Shown here: in pieces, positions 20,573-31,920 of the stretch
How the letters are laid out: each line of letters starts with the position of its first letter
Numbering within the stretch: the first letter of the stretch is position 1
DNA from: Sphaerosporella brunnea
Taxonomy: Eukaryota; Ascomycota; Pezizomycetes; Pezizales; Pyronemataceae
DNA length: 54,629 nucleotides
Direction: 5' to 3'
NCBI GenBank assembly: GCA_008704415.1
Contig: VXIS01000324.1
Location: forward strand, 1 to 54,629
Position numbers and translations under genes: made by a program
Notes under the pieces: generated by a model
Told to the model about the DNA's origin: nothing
The model's database searches: none
What the model saw: only the letters and a program-made list of their open reading frames with translations

Positions 20573-22459
20573 ATGGCAGCCGCCCCGACAGCCGCCCCCG
20601 CCCCGAAGCCTCGAACCCGTCAAGCACAGATGGCTCCGACAGCGGCTCCCGCCCCGCAACTGCATGCCCACTCGATCCAACAGCAGCAACAACACTACCC
20701 CTTCTCGTCTCCGCAGCCGGCGCTCTATGACTTGACTCCCGAATCGAATGGGCGCTACTCGCCGCCTGTGGTCCGGTACATTGCTGGCGCGGAGGTTGCT
20801 CTTCTCCTGCACAATGTGCGCGAGGTCATGTTCGCGAAGCCAGACATGAAGGAAGAGGAGAAGCGCGCCCTGATCGACATGCATTTTGAAGTTTTACAGG
20901 ACAACATCTTCGAGGAACTTAGACGTCTGAAGAATGAGTGCTTCCTTTCGCACGGCCTCCAGCCGAGTGTGAACAAACGTCCCCATGACTCGGATGATCC
21001 CTCATCGCCCGAATCTAAGCGCCTCAGACCGGAGGACGAAGACGATGAGGTCAATGCGAAGGGCAGCTGGAGATGTCTTTTCTACGAGGAACAGCCGGAC
21101 GCGAACCTGCACTGCAAGGACAAACGCTACAAGCGCGTCTCGGAGTTGAGACGGCACATCAAGACCCACACCCTGCCGCACCACTGCGAGAAGTGCGGAT
21201 ACAGGACGGCAGAGGAGAGGAGGTTGCAGAACCACAAATGCGATCCGGGCAACAGGAAGAAATACTCGCCAGTGACTGAGCAGGAGAAACGCAAGCATGA
21301 ACAGCTGGCTCGGATGGGCATCAAGGTGGGACAGATGCGCATGATTCTGTTCGGAAAGGAGGACGACACAGATGAGCACGGGACGGCAGACGACGGTATT
21401 CCCTCCGTCCGGGCTCCCAGAAAAAATAGCTAATCCCCCCCCGTAGACTACGGTGACTCTGATGAGCTACCTAGCCGAACCCCGTCCATCAATGTGGCCG
21501 TACCCAGTATGCAGCTTTCGCCGCATCAATGGAACGGCAATGTCAGCTTCCCCCCATACCAAGCACCGATAATGGCGCCCAGCGGCCCAATGTCTATGCC
21601 ACCTACCATCCCAATGACCATGGCACCCAGTGGCCCAATGTACTCGTCCGCGATGCAGATGCCAATGCCGATGCAGGCGCACCTGCCAATGAACATGACT
21701 CCGCCTTTCGGCCCCGGGTCCCCGCACTCCCCGGTGCAGGGCCATGCTGCCTACTATTATAACGACACTCAGGCTCCTGACTTCCTGCTCTACCCTTCGG
21801 GGCAGAATACATTCTCACCCGACGGTTCTTCGTCTCCACCAAGCCACTACTCTCCCCCCAGCCACAATCACCTCGCCACCTACACTTTGACCCCAGAGCC
21901 AGGTTCTATCGCTCGCACTGACAGCGAGGGTTTGCTGGGCTTCCTGCACCGAGTGATACCCGAGGGATGTGAGTCTCTCAGCATTCGAGAACGCTCGATG
22001 CCGAAATCAGAGATCAGGGCGATGGAAGAGAACATGAAGAAGCGCGCACGGTTGAACAGGGCATTGACAGCGACGTGGAACAGTCGGATGAGCGTTGCAG
22101 AAAGGTATTTGAGCCCCACGCCATGCATACCTCTCACTCACCCAATCTCCAGGTCCAAGAACTTCCTCAAATCCTTCTCGTCGCGGTCCAAACCGCACAG
22201 CGACGGCTCCGAGCCACCAAAGCATCGTTCCTTCTGGCGGCAACAGAGTGCACCGCCGGCTTTGGCCACAGAAACCCGCACGGCGCCTGGCGGCGAGGCA
22301 GAGGGGAGCAAGGAGGAAACCGGCGTCATCGCTAGCATCAAGAAGATATTCTGGCTGGGCGTGGGACGGAAACGTCCTGGCCCTGCAGTGGCGGCACTCG
22401 CCGCGGCGCCGGTAGCGGTTGCTGCAGCTCCGGCTACTGCCGCTACTACTGGCGCATAG
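20573..22459 (+). CDS. C2H2 zinc-finger protein, putative transcription regulator
   Basis: Exons 20573-21395, 21447-22104 and 22153-22459 give about 595 residues. The first intron (51 nt, GTATTC donor, GCTAAT branch) is required, because without it the frame stops. The second (48 nt, GTATTT...CCAG) is a multiple of three without a stop, so it may be retained, giving 611 residues. The start follows a CA-rich leader. The protein has an Ala/Pro/Gln-rich N-terminus, a conserved helical segment (about 68-125, VRYIAGAEVALLLHNVREVM), an acidic linker, and two zinc-binding units at about 165-225 (LHCKDKRYKRVSELRRHIKT; CEKCGYRTAEERRLQNH). A Pro/Met-rich stretch (MPMPMQAHLPMNM) and a basic C-terminal region follow. 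This fits a nuclear DNA-binding regulator. Its targets cannot be guessed. Confidence 0.8.
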
Positions 22460-22679
22460 GTTTGGATTTATGGGTGTTTTCTTGGATTTCTTTAACGGCC
22501 TTAATTTCCTTGGTCTGTTTGTCTTTTTCCATGTCTCTTTTGTTTTTGCAATTTGTGATTTCGAATGTTTAGGGCGTTCGTCGGGAAGTATTTTGTGCTG
22601 CTGCACTTGTTTTGATACCTATACCTAGCTATACCAGGGGAACATGCGTACTTGTGGGGTTTGGATAACATATATCTGC

Positions 22680-22808
22680 ATAGGGAGAGGGAGGAGGCGG
22701 AGGCGGAGGCGGAGGCGGAGGAGGAGGAGGGAGGAGGAGGAGGAGGGAGGAGGGAGGAGGAGGAGGAGGGAGGAGGAGGAAGAGGGAGGAGGAGGAGGAG
22801 GGGGAGGG
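22680..22808. repeat. Polypurine GGA/GGC microsatellite
   Basis: An unbroken run of GGAGGC and then GGAGGA/GGAGGG units, all purine on the plus strand apart from some C. Such tracts can adopt triplex or G-rich structures. Open frames across it (poly-Glu/Arg or poly-Pro/Ser) are artefacts of the repeat. Confidence 0.85.
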
Positions 22809-23235
22809 AGCAGCGTAACTGTCTCTTGTGTACTGTAGGGTTTTAGTACTACTACTACTACTCAGCATTCTTGCGTTTTGCATCGCATATCGTATCGTAA
22901 CCTACCACCGCAGTTTCCTGTGCCATTGGAGTTGAGGGTGTAAGATGGGGGGAAATTTATGTGGCTGAGTTGGAATGGTGATGATGAGGTGGCGAGTGGT
23001 ATGAGGTGAGGTGAGGTGAGGTGAGAGGGGAGGGGTGATTGGGTGTGGATGCGGATGCGGATGTTGGCAAACGCCAGCACAGCACCCACCGCATTGAAAA
23101 GAGCATTGTAAATAGACGAGAACCTGGATATAAATCGCCGCCGCTGCTGCTGCTGCTGCTGCTTCCAACCATCAACATCAACAATCACCAATCACCAACC
23201 CTCACCCAACACCAACAACACCAACAACACAAAAA
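22809..23235. other. Simple repeats and leader of the next gene
   Basis: Contains an ACT repeat (22847-22862), a GAGGT pentamer repeat (about 23003-23028), a GCT run (23141-23162) and a CAACAACAC-rich leader immediately before the ATG at 23236. No gene is seen. Confidence 0.5.
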
Positions 23236-23682
23236 ATGTGCATCTACCTAACCACGCACCACCGGCTCTGCAACCACAGCACGCAAACGCTGCGCAGCGT
23301 GTGCGCGCGCGCGCGCGGGCGGGGGTGGGGGCAGGGGCGGCGGTGCGCGCCCGCGCCCGCGTCCGCGTCCGCGCACCACGCCAACGGCGTCGTTAGCATC
23401 CTTGACGAGTGCGTCGTGTGTATCCTCCGCCGCTGCGCATCCGCGCCGCCGACACCGCAAGAAGCAGAAGCAGACGCCGGGGCGGCGGCGGCGGCGGCGG
23501 CGGCATGGGGGGACTGGGTGTGCAGGCGGGCGCTGGATCTGTGGGGGACGCGCCGGTACAGGACGCGCGAGCGCTGGGAGGCGGAGCGGGTTGAGGATGC
23601 GGAGGTGGAGGGGGACGGGTGGGTTGTGGTGCGGCGGGTGGAGGGGAAGGGGAAGGGGTGCGTCCAGGTGCCGCGCGTGTAG
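23236..23682 (+). CDS. Small Arg/Ala-rich hypothetical protein
   Basis: A single-exon frame of 148 residues starting MCIYLTTHHRLCNHSTQTLR. The Cys/His-rich opening is of the kind seen in many small fungal proteins that begin MC-x-Y with a C-x-H pair. The middle is Arg-, Ala- and Pro-rich with an eight-Ala run, and the end is Glu/Arg/Val-rich. The start follows a CAACAACAC leader ending in AAAAA, a good fungal context. The GC-rich repeat content keeps all frames open here, so coding status is not certain. Function unknown. Confidence 0.5.
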   Translation: MCIYLTTHHRLCNHSTQTLRSVCARARGRGWGQGRRCAPAPASASAHHANGVVSILDECVVCILRRCASAPPTPQEAEADAGAAAAAAAAWGDWVCRRALDLWGTRRYRTRERWEAERVEDAEVEGDGWVVVRRVEGKGKGCVQVPRV

Positions 23683-24515
23683 GCTTTTGGGTTTGCGGGT
23701 GTAAACAGGGCGGCATTGGCCTTTGTTGATTGGTTGCGTGGATGCAACCACGAACCCTCCAACTCCTATTGTAACAAAAAATTTGTCAGCATCCTCAGTG
23801 CATGGAGGTAGCGCCTCACTGCAATTTTTTAATTTTTTTGGGGGGGGGAGGTGTTGGGAAGTCAGTGTGGAGAACCATCACCGCTTTTGTAGATATCACT
23901 TGCCACCCGGGGGTGGGCTTTCACAACTCGCCAGCTTCTAGTTGACTCCCTCAGTTTTACTCCGATTGCCTTGATTTTTTTTATATTTTTTTTGCCCAGA
24001 ATCCCCCTCGAGCTGGACTGTAGTTATCGTCGTTTTGAGACCGCCGCCGCTTTGGTTTTGCTGCCCGCCCCCCCCCCCGTAATCGAAATTTCGTCCAATT
24101 CTGCCACCAGTCACAAGCACACGGTCATGTTGTGGCATCCATTGTGGACTTGCTTTTTTTTTTTTTAAATTCGCTCGGATTGCCTGCAATGGGTTGAGGT
24201 GTTCACAAGCCCGAGGGTTGGCTGCGCCGCTGCAGCTGCGGGGTGGTGATATCGATCGTCAGTCGTCAGGGTGTGAAAATTCAGGTTTTTGTGGCGGTCT
24301 ATTTTTGGGTATATACGGCTGTATAGAGCTAGCTACCTGCACGCTTCAATCTGACCTTTTGGTCGACAACATGGTTGGATGGAAACCGAAGAAGCTGTGG
24401 TTGGTTGTCGATGGGGCCGGCCCCGCTTTTGGCGGGCTGAGTGAGCTTCGGCTCGCTGTTCTCACGATCGTTGAGCAGGCAACGCGACCCCGCAACGCGA
24501 CCTCTTCCCGGCACG
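23683..24515. other. Intergenic region/promoter
   Basis: Includes G (23840), C (24069) and T (24152) homopolymers. No coding region is supported. The last 300 bases would be the promoter of the gene starting at 24516. Confidence 0.4.
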
Positions 24516-25303
24516 ATGGACGCCAACAGCACTGACCGCACGACGCAATTGTCTCCGATCGGCTCGATGGACATGGACAGTGACAGCGACGTTGAACCGC
24601 CGAGGGTCAGAACCAAATCCCACGGTATACTCATCGCGCCGATTTCGTCAAAGGCTCCCCGGGCCGCTCCCCGTATACAGGTCCGGAGTGAGCCGCCGGC
24701 GGGCCTGCCGCCGGTGGAGGCCGCAGTTCCTGCGGTGCGGGAATTCGTCCATCACGTCCTCTGCATGTCGCGTTATGAGTTCTACCGCTCGAACCCGGAC
24801 ATGATAAAGCGTGTGTATCAAATCTGGGGCGGGGATGGGTACTACATCAGGACGGCGTCGCAGCAGACGTTGGAACGCGAGTGCGAGTCCTCGTTCGCCG
24901 GATCGGCCCTTTGGGTCGAAGTTCAGCGGCTGTTGCTCGAGGAGTCTACCGCTGCAGAAGCTGCCCCGCCGGTGGAAGACCCGCCGGTGGAAGGCCCCGC
25001 GAGTAGGGTACGCACCCCTCCCTCGAAATAAACTGCCGTGGCTTACTGATGCAAAAGGGAAAGGTCCGGAAGCGACCGGCGTATGCCAGCGCCGCCGGCA
25101 TGGCGGACGCCGGAATCGTGGGCAGCATGCATCCACCTGATCTCGACCTTCCAGCCATGCCGGGTGGGTGGCGATCGGTCGTCGACGCGGCCTACCACCT
25201 CGCAACAGTCGGTGTCCGTGTCGGCGCGGTATACCTCGTCTACCACAATTGGTGGACAATCGCGAACGGTTCCCGGCGCGTTGTCAGAAGATGGTTCCGG
25301 TAG
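24516..25303 (+). CDS. Hypothetical protein, about 245 residues
   Basis: Exon 1 is 24516-25007 and exon 2 is 25058-25303. The 50-nt intron has a GTACGC donor, a TTACTGATG branch and a CAAAAG acceptor, and joins in phase. The ATG (MDANSTDRTTQLSPIGSMDM) was preferred because the same frame upstream opens only with GTG. The N-terminal 60 residues are acidic/Ser-rich and disordered. A folded stretch follows (VREFVHHVLCMSRYEFYRSN, then IKRVYQIWGGDGYYIRTASQ), then a Glu/Pro repeat (PPVEDPPVEG). The end is basic, with a possible short membrane-associated helix (VGVRVGAVYLVYHNWW). I do not recognise the family. Confidence 0.6.
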
Positions 25304-25337
25304 GAGATGCCGCCGTTAATGCGGGTTTTTTCTTTGC

Positions 25338-25371
<34 letters not shown>

Positions 25372-26048
25372 CCTTTTTCATCTATACCTACTAGGCGCGG
25401 GGTGTTTGTTTCCGGTTTCTTTGTGTGGGAGCGATCATGGTCGTTAGGCTTGGCATATATGGGGTTATGTAATGGTCTGGGCGTTTCTGTGTTTTGACTT
25501 TGGATATCACGGATTTGAATTTGCTTTGCACCATTGTGGGAGATCAGGCTCAAGCCCTGGGGGGTATGGCTTATGGAATGACAGAAGGGTGTAGCAACAC
25601 ATCCTGTTAGACTTTTTCTCTTCTTAGTCGATAGTCATGGAATAGGGAATTTGCTTTGAGGAGTCGTCAGTTTGTAAATGGGTTCACGATCATGAGGGGG
25701 GAGGGGGGGCATGCATACAGGCGGAGGAATGCAGTACTGGGCCGGTTGGGGAGGTAGTACGTCAAGTCGGTATAGGGATCACTCTCTTTTAGGTTTGCGG
25801 GGGGATTTGTGACGGTCCTAGGGGAAGTAGGTGGCCGCAGTTGACCCATGAGATAGCGTCAATAAGGGAGCGGACAGGGTAAGGGCGGGGGTGAGTGGAG
25901 GGTCTGCCATAATTTATCATAAAGGTTGCTTGCGGACAATAAACCAGCTACTGGAACGAGTGATAATTGTGACGAAGCTCGAAAAGAAAGTCCAAATTCA
26001 TTAATTACACTAAAAACAAATTCCAGAAGCAAACCCCCTCCCTTACTA
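25304..26048. other. 3' regions between convergent genes
   Basis: A T run of more than 30 bases lies at about 25339-25371. No gene is recognised. It contains the 3' ends of the plus-strand gene ending at 25303 and the minus-strand transporter ending at 26049. Confidence 0.5.
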
Positions 26049-28810
26049 CTACTCCTTCACCGGAACGTTAACGCTACTCCCATCCTCCTGCACTAGCTGG
26101 TGGTGGTGGTCGTCAAACACCAGCCCCGAAAGATCCGGAATATCAATATGAAAGAACGGGGTATCCTGGCTCAAAATCGGGCCCCAATGCTGCACTCTCC
26201 CTCCCCTGCGCGGTTGTTCCTCCCCAGCAGCAACTTCAATATCCGGATACGATCCGCTCCCCGCGAACCTGCGGTCCTTATAAGCCGTGCTGGCGAGATA
26301 ACTCTTGAAGCGCCTCCACACCTTGCCCTTGCCGCCATCCTCCTCACCAACAGCGGACGCACCTCTCCTCCTATTCTGCGACGCAACGGACCCCCCACCC
26401 AGCCCCGGCACCACGGCCGCAACCTCCGTGAACTCAGCGGCCGGCTGGCCAGTGCCGAACCCGCCCGCCAGCAGCGACCGCCTAACCCAGGGAGAGATGA
26501 TGTTCGCAAAATGGAACTCGACGTCCCTATCCGCGTATTTGGTGAGTTGTCTGCGCATGTCCACGAGGCACTGGACGCCGGTGGTATCGATGCTGGCCAC
26601 GGCCGAGAAGTCAAACACCAGCGCGTGCAGCACCGGCCGCTTGTCGCCGTCGACCTCCTCCTGCGAAAACCCGCGCCGCGGGCCCAGGTCGTTCCACGGC
26701 CTGTCGCCTAGAGTTGGGAATGCGTTCGGCTTGCCCCGCTTGGTGATCCGCTTTATCTCGTCCACGATCACGTCGCATTGTGTCGAGGCGTTCGGGTATG
26801 TGAAGGACTCGGTGGGGCGGAAGACGACGACGCCGGGCGGCGGCGGCTTGACGTCGCTGGAGGGGTTGAGGAGGCGCTTGTCGACCGGGACCCAGATGTC
26901 TCTTGCCTGCTTTCCATTGCTGAGGCGAAGCCGGCCAAGGAACTGGCCGCGTGGCCGCGCGATGCGGTATAGCAGCAAGGCAGCGGAGGACGCGATGGCC
27001 CAGTAAATGCCGTTCTCGATGCTGGAGAAGATGGTGACGAACACGGCGACGAGGAAGATTATGGCCTCGAGCGGCTGCACCCGCCAGAATACGTACACCT
27101 GCCGCGGCGGCGACATCAGGTCTGTGACCGCGTGGATAATTACTGCTGCCAGACCCGACATCGGGATCCAGTAGAAGGCGTCGGTCAGCGCGTAGAGTGC
27201 CAGCAGCACGACTATGCCGGTGATGATTCCTGCGGCCGGAGTCCGCACGCCGGATTTGCTCTTTAGGGCGGTGCGGGAGAAGGAGCCGGTCGCGGGGTAG
27301 GCGTTGAAGAAATTTCCAATCACATTTGTGACGCCGATGGCGATTAGTTCTTGGTCTGGCACGATCTTGTAGTCGTTGATACGCCCGAAGGACTTGGCGA
27401 TTGCGATGTGCTCCAGGAGAAGGATGAGGGTCTTTAGCAGCAAGTCAGTATCAGAGGCATCTTCACAGATAGTGACTCGACTCACAGCAACAGGGATCTG
27501 CGGGCCCATCGCGCTCAGCAATTTACTATCGATCCTGAGCGGGCCAACATGCTGGAATCCTCTGGGCACATCCTTCAGGATGCTGATCCTAGGTTTCTTC
27601 CCTGCCTTGACCTCGTGGCGGACCGTAAGCCAGCTTGCCAGGGTGACGATGATAACGACAATGCCATTGCGCATGACATTGGAGAAGAAAAACTTCCGGC
27701 GATGCTGCGGATACCGCCGTGCCAGGCGGTCGAAGCCCCAGCGGATGAAGTAGAGCGCAAACAAGGCCGTGAGACCAAATGCTGCGTCCAGCTGCGTATG
27801 CTTTAGGTTCTTGAGCGTGTTGATCACCACTTTGTAGGCTGCGTCCCGGGAATTGACGTATTGCTTGGAGATGCCGAGGAGCGCGGGGATCTGCGTCGTT
27901 GCGATCGTGAAGGCGCTGCCGGTCATGAAGCCAGCCACGGCAGGTGCTAGGGACGGGAATCAGTCAGTATACACCAGGCCTTGTAGAGGGTAGTTATATG
28001 TATATACCAGGGATGAACTCGAGGATAAACCCAACTCGCGCCAGTCCAATTACCAAGCATATGACACCGCAAATAAAGGCCAAAGCCGTCGCAATCTCGG
28101 GGGCTGTATACGCATGGCCGACTTTTGCCTGTACATGGGCAATGACCTTTGCGACCTCGAGGGACATGACAGCGACGGGCTATTCCATCATGAGCACATG
28201 AGTTACTCTCTTTTGGTGCAAGATCTTGGCGGGGGGGGGGGGGCACAAACACCAATGGTGACATCTTTACTCGTGGCAAAGAAGCAGTAGATAAACACGC
28301 CAATGAAGCTGGAGTACAGGCCGTATTCGGCCGTCAACGTCGCCAATATGGCGTACGACATGGACTGTGGCACAACCACTGCGCCAACAGTGAGGCCGGC
28401 AATCACCTGCAGCACAGCAACGCAACGTCAGCCAATAATCCGTGCAGAAGCGGCCCCCGTGGGGTTAAACACAAAATAATCACCGGAACAAAAACCAAAA
28501 GACTAAATGAACTTCCCCCCCCCCAAAAAAAAAATCATAATAATAAATTAAAACTCACATCTCCCATAAACCAAGTCAAATTGTACCGGTAGATCCAGGT
28601 CGCAATCGGGAACAGGCTGACGAGATAATCCCACAGCTGGCGGGGGATATCTTCGAACGTGTGAGACAGCCAGTCTTTGACGCTGATGTTGCGGTCAAAG
28701 AACTCATCCTCTCTGGTGCTGATGGTAGAGGATTGTCCAGCGGCGTGCTGCTGCTTCTCCCCCGATACACCGGCGGTATCGATCTTGTCCGTGCTGCTGT
28801 TGCCGGCCAT
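26049..28810 (-). CDS. SulP-family sulfate permease with STAS domain
   Basis: Four exons (28810-28559, 28406-28251, 28179-28008, 27946-26049), about 825 residues, all in phase. Introns are 152, 71 and 61 nt; the 71-nt one uses a GTTTGT donor and carries a 14-base C run. The cytoplasmic N-terminus leads to the family signature in the first spans (AGLTVGAVVVPQSMSYAILA, then YGLYSSFIGVFIYCFFATSK). Next come GPVAVMSLEVAKV, PAVAGFMTGSAFTIATTQIP and the later spans (AVIIHAVTDLM). The C-terminal STAS domain contains VLHALVFDFSAVASIDTTGV. Length and order match fungal high-affinity sulfate permeases (SUL1/SUL2, cys-13/cys-14), which take sulfate through the plasma membrane for cysteine and methionine synthesis. 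Other anions such as molybdate or selenate cannot be excluded. A disordered, basic insert after the STAS core is typical of fungi. Confidence 0.92.
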
Positions 28811-29942
28811 CTTATTGCTGTGTCGCTTTGGCAGGCATCCGTCACACCGGGAGCTCGTGAGATTTTATATCCCAAAGGCAGAGCAGGGGGGGGTGGGGGA
28901 TAGTACGAGCTCACCAATCTCGTGCAAAAAAGGCAGCTTTACCACGGCCGGATAAGCTTGTCTTGTCTTGTCATGTGTTGCTCTTCCATCTCCGGGCGAA
29001 CAAGCGAGTGCATGAGTGCCAGATTGTGGGATTGGGAATGGGAATGGAAAGGCGGAGGAGGATGGATGCATGCATTGTGTGTGGGGGGAGGGGATAAACA
29101 ACAACACCACCAACACATAATTATTGCCCAATTGTTTTTTTTTTTTTTTTGTTGTTGTTGTCGTGTTCCTCGTCGCCGTCTAGGTACTTAGATACTTCGC
29201 TATATTGCTTTGATGGATGGATGGATGGACTCCCACAAGAGGCCAGAACTAGCACATCACTATCACACAACACAAACGCAACGCAGGGACTAGAGCACGC
29301 AATACCCCATCACCATTGTGCACCACCACCCCGGACGGGGACGTGCACTATTCGATAGGCTTTAGCGAGGGGGGTCGATCAGCTAGGTACATTATGTACC
29401 TAATTATCCATGGTGATCTCTTTGGTACGGCGCAACCTCCCCCCCTCCATTTTCCCCATTTTCTCCGTGTGGAGGTAGATGATATAAAAAGATTGGTTGT
29501 TGATGAAGTGATATCACGTGATGACGCTCCCGGGAGTTGAACCCTGGCCTCACGCGCTTAGACGGACATTTGCGGGAAAACCCCCAATAATTGCCGGGGA
29601 GCTAGCTAGCTGCTCAGTTAGCTAGGTAGATCTCAGCGGCACATAGATCTCGCACCCCACATATCCCACATAACGAAAGAAGCTTTGTGGTTCCCTACTC
29701 GTCAAAACCAAAAGTATCGGAAATCTCGAAACCCTGCTATCGGTAAAAGTGCGGCACACCCGGCACTCCACGAGTTTTGCAGCAATTTGGCCCGAACAAG
29801 GATTTATATTAAAGCTAGGAAGCTACTCTACGAGATCGTCTCTTCGACAGAGCTGAAAACTGGGACACTGCGACCGTGTTCTCTGTTAGTGCGCATAGGG
29901 TTAGGGTTATGGGCGTTTCCCAATGCTTTTGCATTCGTTGAG
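28811..29942. other. Promoter of the sulfate permease and intergenic DNA
   Basis: No gene is supported. It contains GGAT repeats (29213-29228), a T run (29136-29149) and a palindromic AGCTAGCTAGCT patch (29602). A minus-strand box-B-like motif (GGGTTCAACTCCC, about 29530-29545) lacks the rest of a tRNA. Confidence 0.4.
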
Positions 29943-30960
29943 TTTTTTTTATTGTATTCGGCCGCGTGCGGCCATGACATATATGAGAGAAGAGACTGTG
30001 CTACCACTTCGGCCGAGCCGACTGCTGGGGCCGGCGGCCCTTGTAAGGAGAGGAACCAAGGAAACCAAAAACCGGGTAGGTGAGCGCGGCAAGGAAATTC
30101 GTGATAGGGCTTGCACTGAAGGAAAGGATAAGGAGACAGAGGTTACCATAACATGATGTCCTTACCGGGGCCACGCTCCAACTTTGGTGGTGTTTAGGAA
30201 ATCCATTATAGCTTCCCGTGGTCCTATCATCCGCCAAAAGAGCAGCGGTGGACGCAGCAGGCCACGGCTTCCGTCCCTTCTCTTTTGTCGCTCCTTTACT
30301 GCCTTCCAAAGGACTCTCTGCTCATTCTTCCACCTCTGACACAACTTAAAGAGGTGGTCGTGCGTCTGGACTGCTCCTCTGCCACACCACCAGCACAGCA
30401 CTTGTCATCCTCCCTGCGGCCTGTTTTTTGTGTAAACAGGGACCGGTCGGGGCTTTTCCGAGTCGTACTTGGAAGAAGCGAGACGCCACCGCTTTCCCCT
30501 TCTTGTAGCCGGCTTCTCCCGGCGGAAGTGGTACCTTTTGGGCCGGCAGTGTTTGTTCAGCCAGGCAGTGCGATCTTGGTGCTTGGCTTGGGTGACCGTC
30601 CTGCCGATGTGCGCCAGCGAGGCTGTGCGTATGATGTCATCTGTCAGAGGCTTGTCACGCTCCCTTGGCTAGCTGGTGCGCGAGCTCGTTGCCTAGGACG
30701 CCGAGGTGTCCTGGGACCCATCGAAATTCCGCTTGCCACCCGGCGTGACATCGGGCCGCCTCAGCGTTGGCGATTCTCGGTAGCAGCCACTGCCCAGGGC
30801 CGGGTGTAGTGTCTCGTAGCCTCTTAAGGGCCGCTTGCGCATCCTTGAAGATACGAACCACGCCGGCATTGCTACCCGCAGGGAGTTCGTCGGTTGGCGA
30901 GTTCGAGGCCGGCTGGGACGCCAAAAAGTTCCGCATCGTAGGCTTCTTGGTTAGCATTGC
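29943..30960 (-). mobile_element. 5'-truncated, decayed Tad1-like LINE
   Basis: The minus strand carries the 3' part of a non-LTR retrotransposon ORF2. An RNase H block comes first (30957-30655; ALKRLRDTTPGPGQWLLPRI, then FRWVPGHLGVLGNELAHQLA). After a frameshift follows a DDIIRTASLAHIGRTVTQAK linker. A C-terminal zinc knuckle comes last (30401-30162; CWWCGRGAVQTHDHLFKLCQ, pattern C-x2-C ... H-x4-C). Stops and frame changes show decay, and the reverse transcriptase region is absent. The 3' end reads CATGGCCGCACGCGGCCG-AATACAATA and then poly-A (T run 29943-29950 on plus). Similar short stretches (TTGCATTCGTTGAG at about 29931, TTGCATTTGACGAG at about 30956) may be eroded target duplications. 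Confidence 0.85.
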
Positions 30961-31575
30961 ATTTGACGAGTAGTAGCTAGCTAGCTCGGGGACCGCTCCT
31001 TAGAACTAAAGGAAAAACGGCTGTTCTGTTACTGCAAGACTAGTATTGCGTGCTTTTCCACCATATGATGTTGCCCGCTTAGCCAACTAACTAGCCTCCG
31101 GATTTGGGGCGAGCATGAGTTGATGCAATACCGCCCGAGAAGCACCCAAGCCCGGCTGGCCGGGCTTCTCTTCCCTTGCTTCATGCACACCCACCTTATT
31201 TTCCCCTTCGGCAACCAGCAGCCAACAAGGTGCTAGCTAGCTAGTCTTCTGCCGAAACAATCTACGCGGCATATTCGGTGCATACAAGGGTTTAGAAGGG
31301 ATCTGGGAGCATCGAAACCTTAAATTATTTTAATTTTTTTTTTTTTTAATTTTTTTTTGAAAATCGGCGTTTCAGACGAGATGTCTCTATTCAAACTTCC
31401 AGACGTTCAAAAACTTGGGTCGCACAAGGTGATTGGGGTGTTATGTTGTGACAAGTCCGTGACCTTTCCTCAGTGCGAGTACAGCTACGAGTGCGCTTTT
31501 ATACCTGATGCATTTCCCTTAGTCACCTTTCCTTAGAAGGGCCGCAGGCGCCAGCAGTGGGCTCAGGCCTAAGAT
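30961..31575. other. Intergenic, nothing recognised
   Basis: Contains a hairpin (AAGCCCGGC/GCCGGGCTT, about 31148-31167), AGCTAGCTAG patches near 30978 and 31232, and T runs at 31335-31358. No gene. Confidence 0.45.
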
Positions 31576-31669
31576 GTAGCATAGTCTCTTCTCACATATG
31601 TCATGGGCCTCATGGCCGCCAGCGGCCGAATACAATATGATCAAAACAAAAAAAAAAAAAAAAAAAAAA
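31576..31669 (+). mobile_element. Detached LINE 3' tail (Tad1-like)
   Basis: The stretch GTAGCATAGTCTCTTCTC, then ATATGTCATGG and the GGCCGCCAGCGGCCGAATACA block, followed by a long A run, matches the 3' UTR end of the LINE at 29943-30960 in the opposite orientation. No coding part is present. It is a severely 5'-truncated copy, as target-primed reverse transcription often leaves. Confidence 0.75.
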
Positions 31670-31920
31670 TGCATACATATGTATGCAATAATATTGTTAA
31701 GCCGTGCTCGGCAGTCATGGCCGCGGGCGACGCTGAGATGTCTGATCGGCGTTTCTTCTGTAGAGCTAGAGGTCTTTTAGAATATGGTACACACACACAT
31801 TCTCACGAGATCTAGTGTAGTCTGCCTCGTTATGCATGATACTGATTTGGTGGTAAAGCCGGTAGATGCCGTTGCGACTGCTTCGGGGGCGGGGGCGGCG
31901 TGCGACATCTGTGCACCGTA
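31670..31920. other. Short spacer, nothing recognised
   Basis: It lies between the LINE tail and the TIR element. A partly similar GTCATGGCCGCGGGCG stretch near 31716 may be a further LINE-tail scrap. Confidence 0.35.

Noticed and set aside
22640..22883. Frames across the GGA tract (poly-Pro/Ser or poly-Glu/Arg)
   Set aside because: All six frames stay open because of the repeat; no start context or conserved sequence.
23244..23762. 172-codon minus-strand frame overlapping the small Arg/Ala-rich protein
   Set aside because: High GC keeps several frames open. The plus-strand frame has the better leader and the typical MC-x-Y start.
29525..29575. Possible tRNA gene (minus strand, box-B-like GGGTTCAACTCCC)
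   Set aside because: No matching acceptor stem, anticodon arm or box A could be found, so it is at best a tRNA-like scrap.
29897..29915. TTAGGG-like telomeric repeats
   Set aside because: Only about two units, and similar CCCTAA pairs occur elsewhere inside the dispersed repeat. Not a telomere or a clear interstitial telomeric array.
31148..31167. Short hairpin AAGCCCGGC/GCCGGGCTT as a MITE end
   Set aside because: No partner ends or target duplications nearby.
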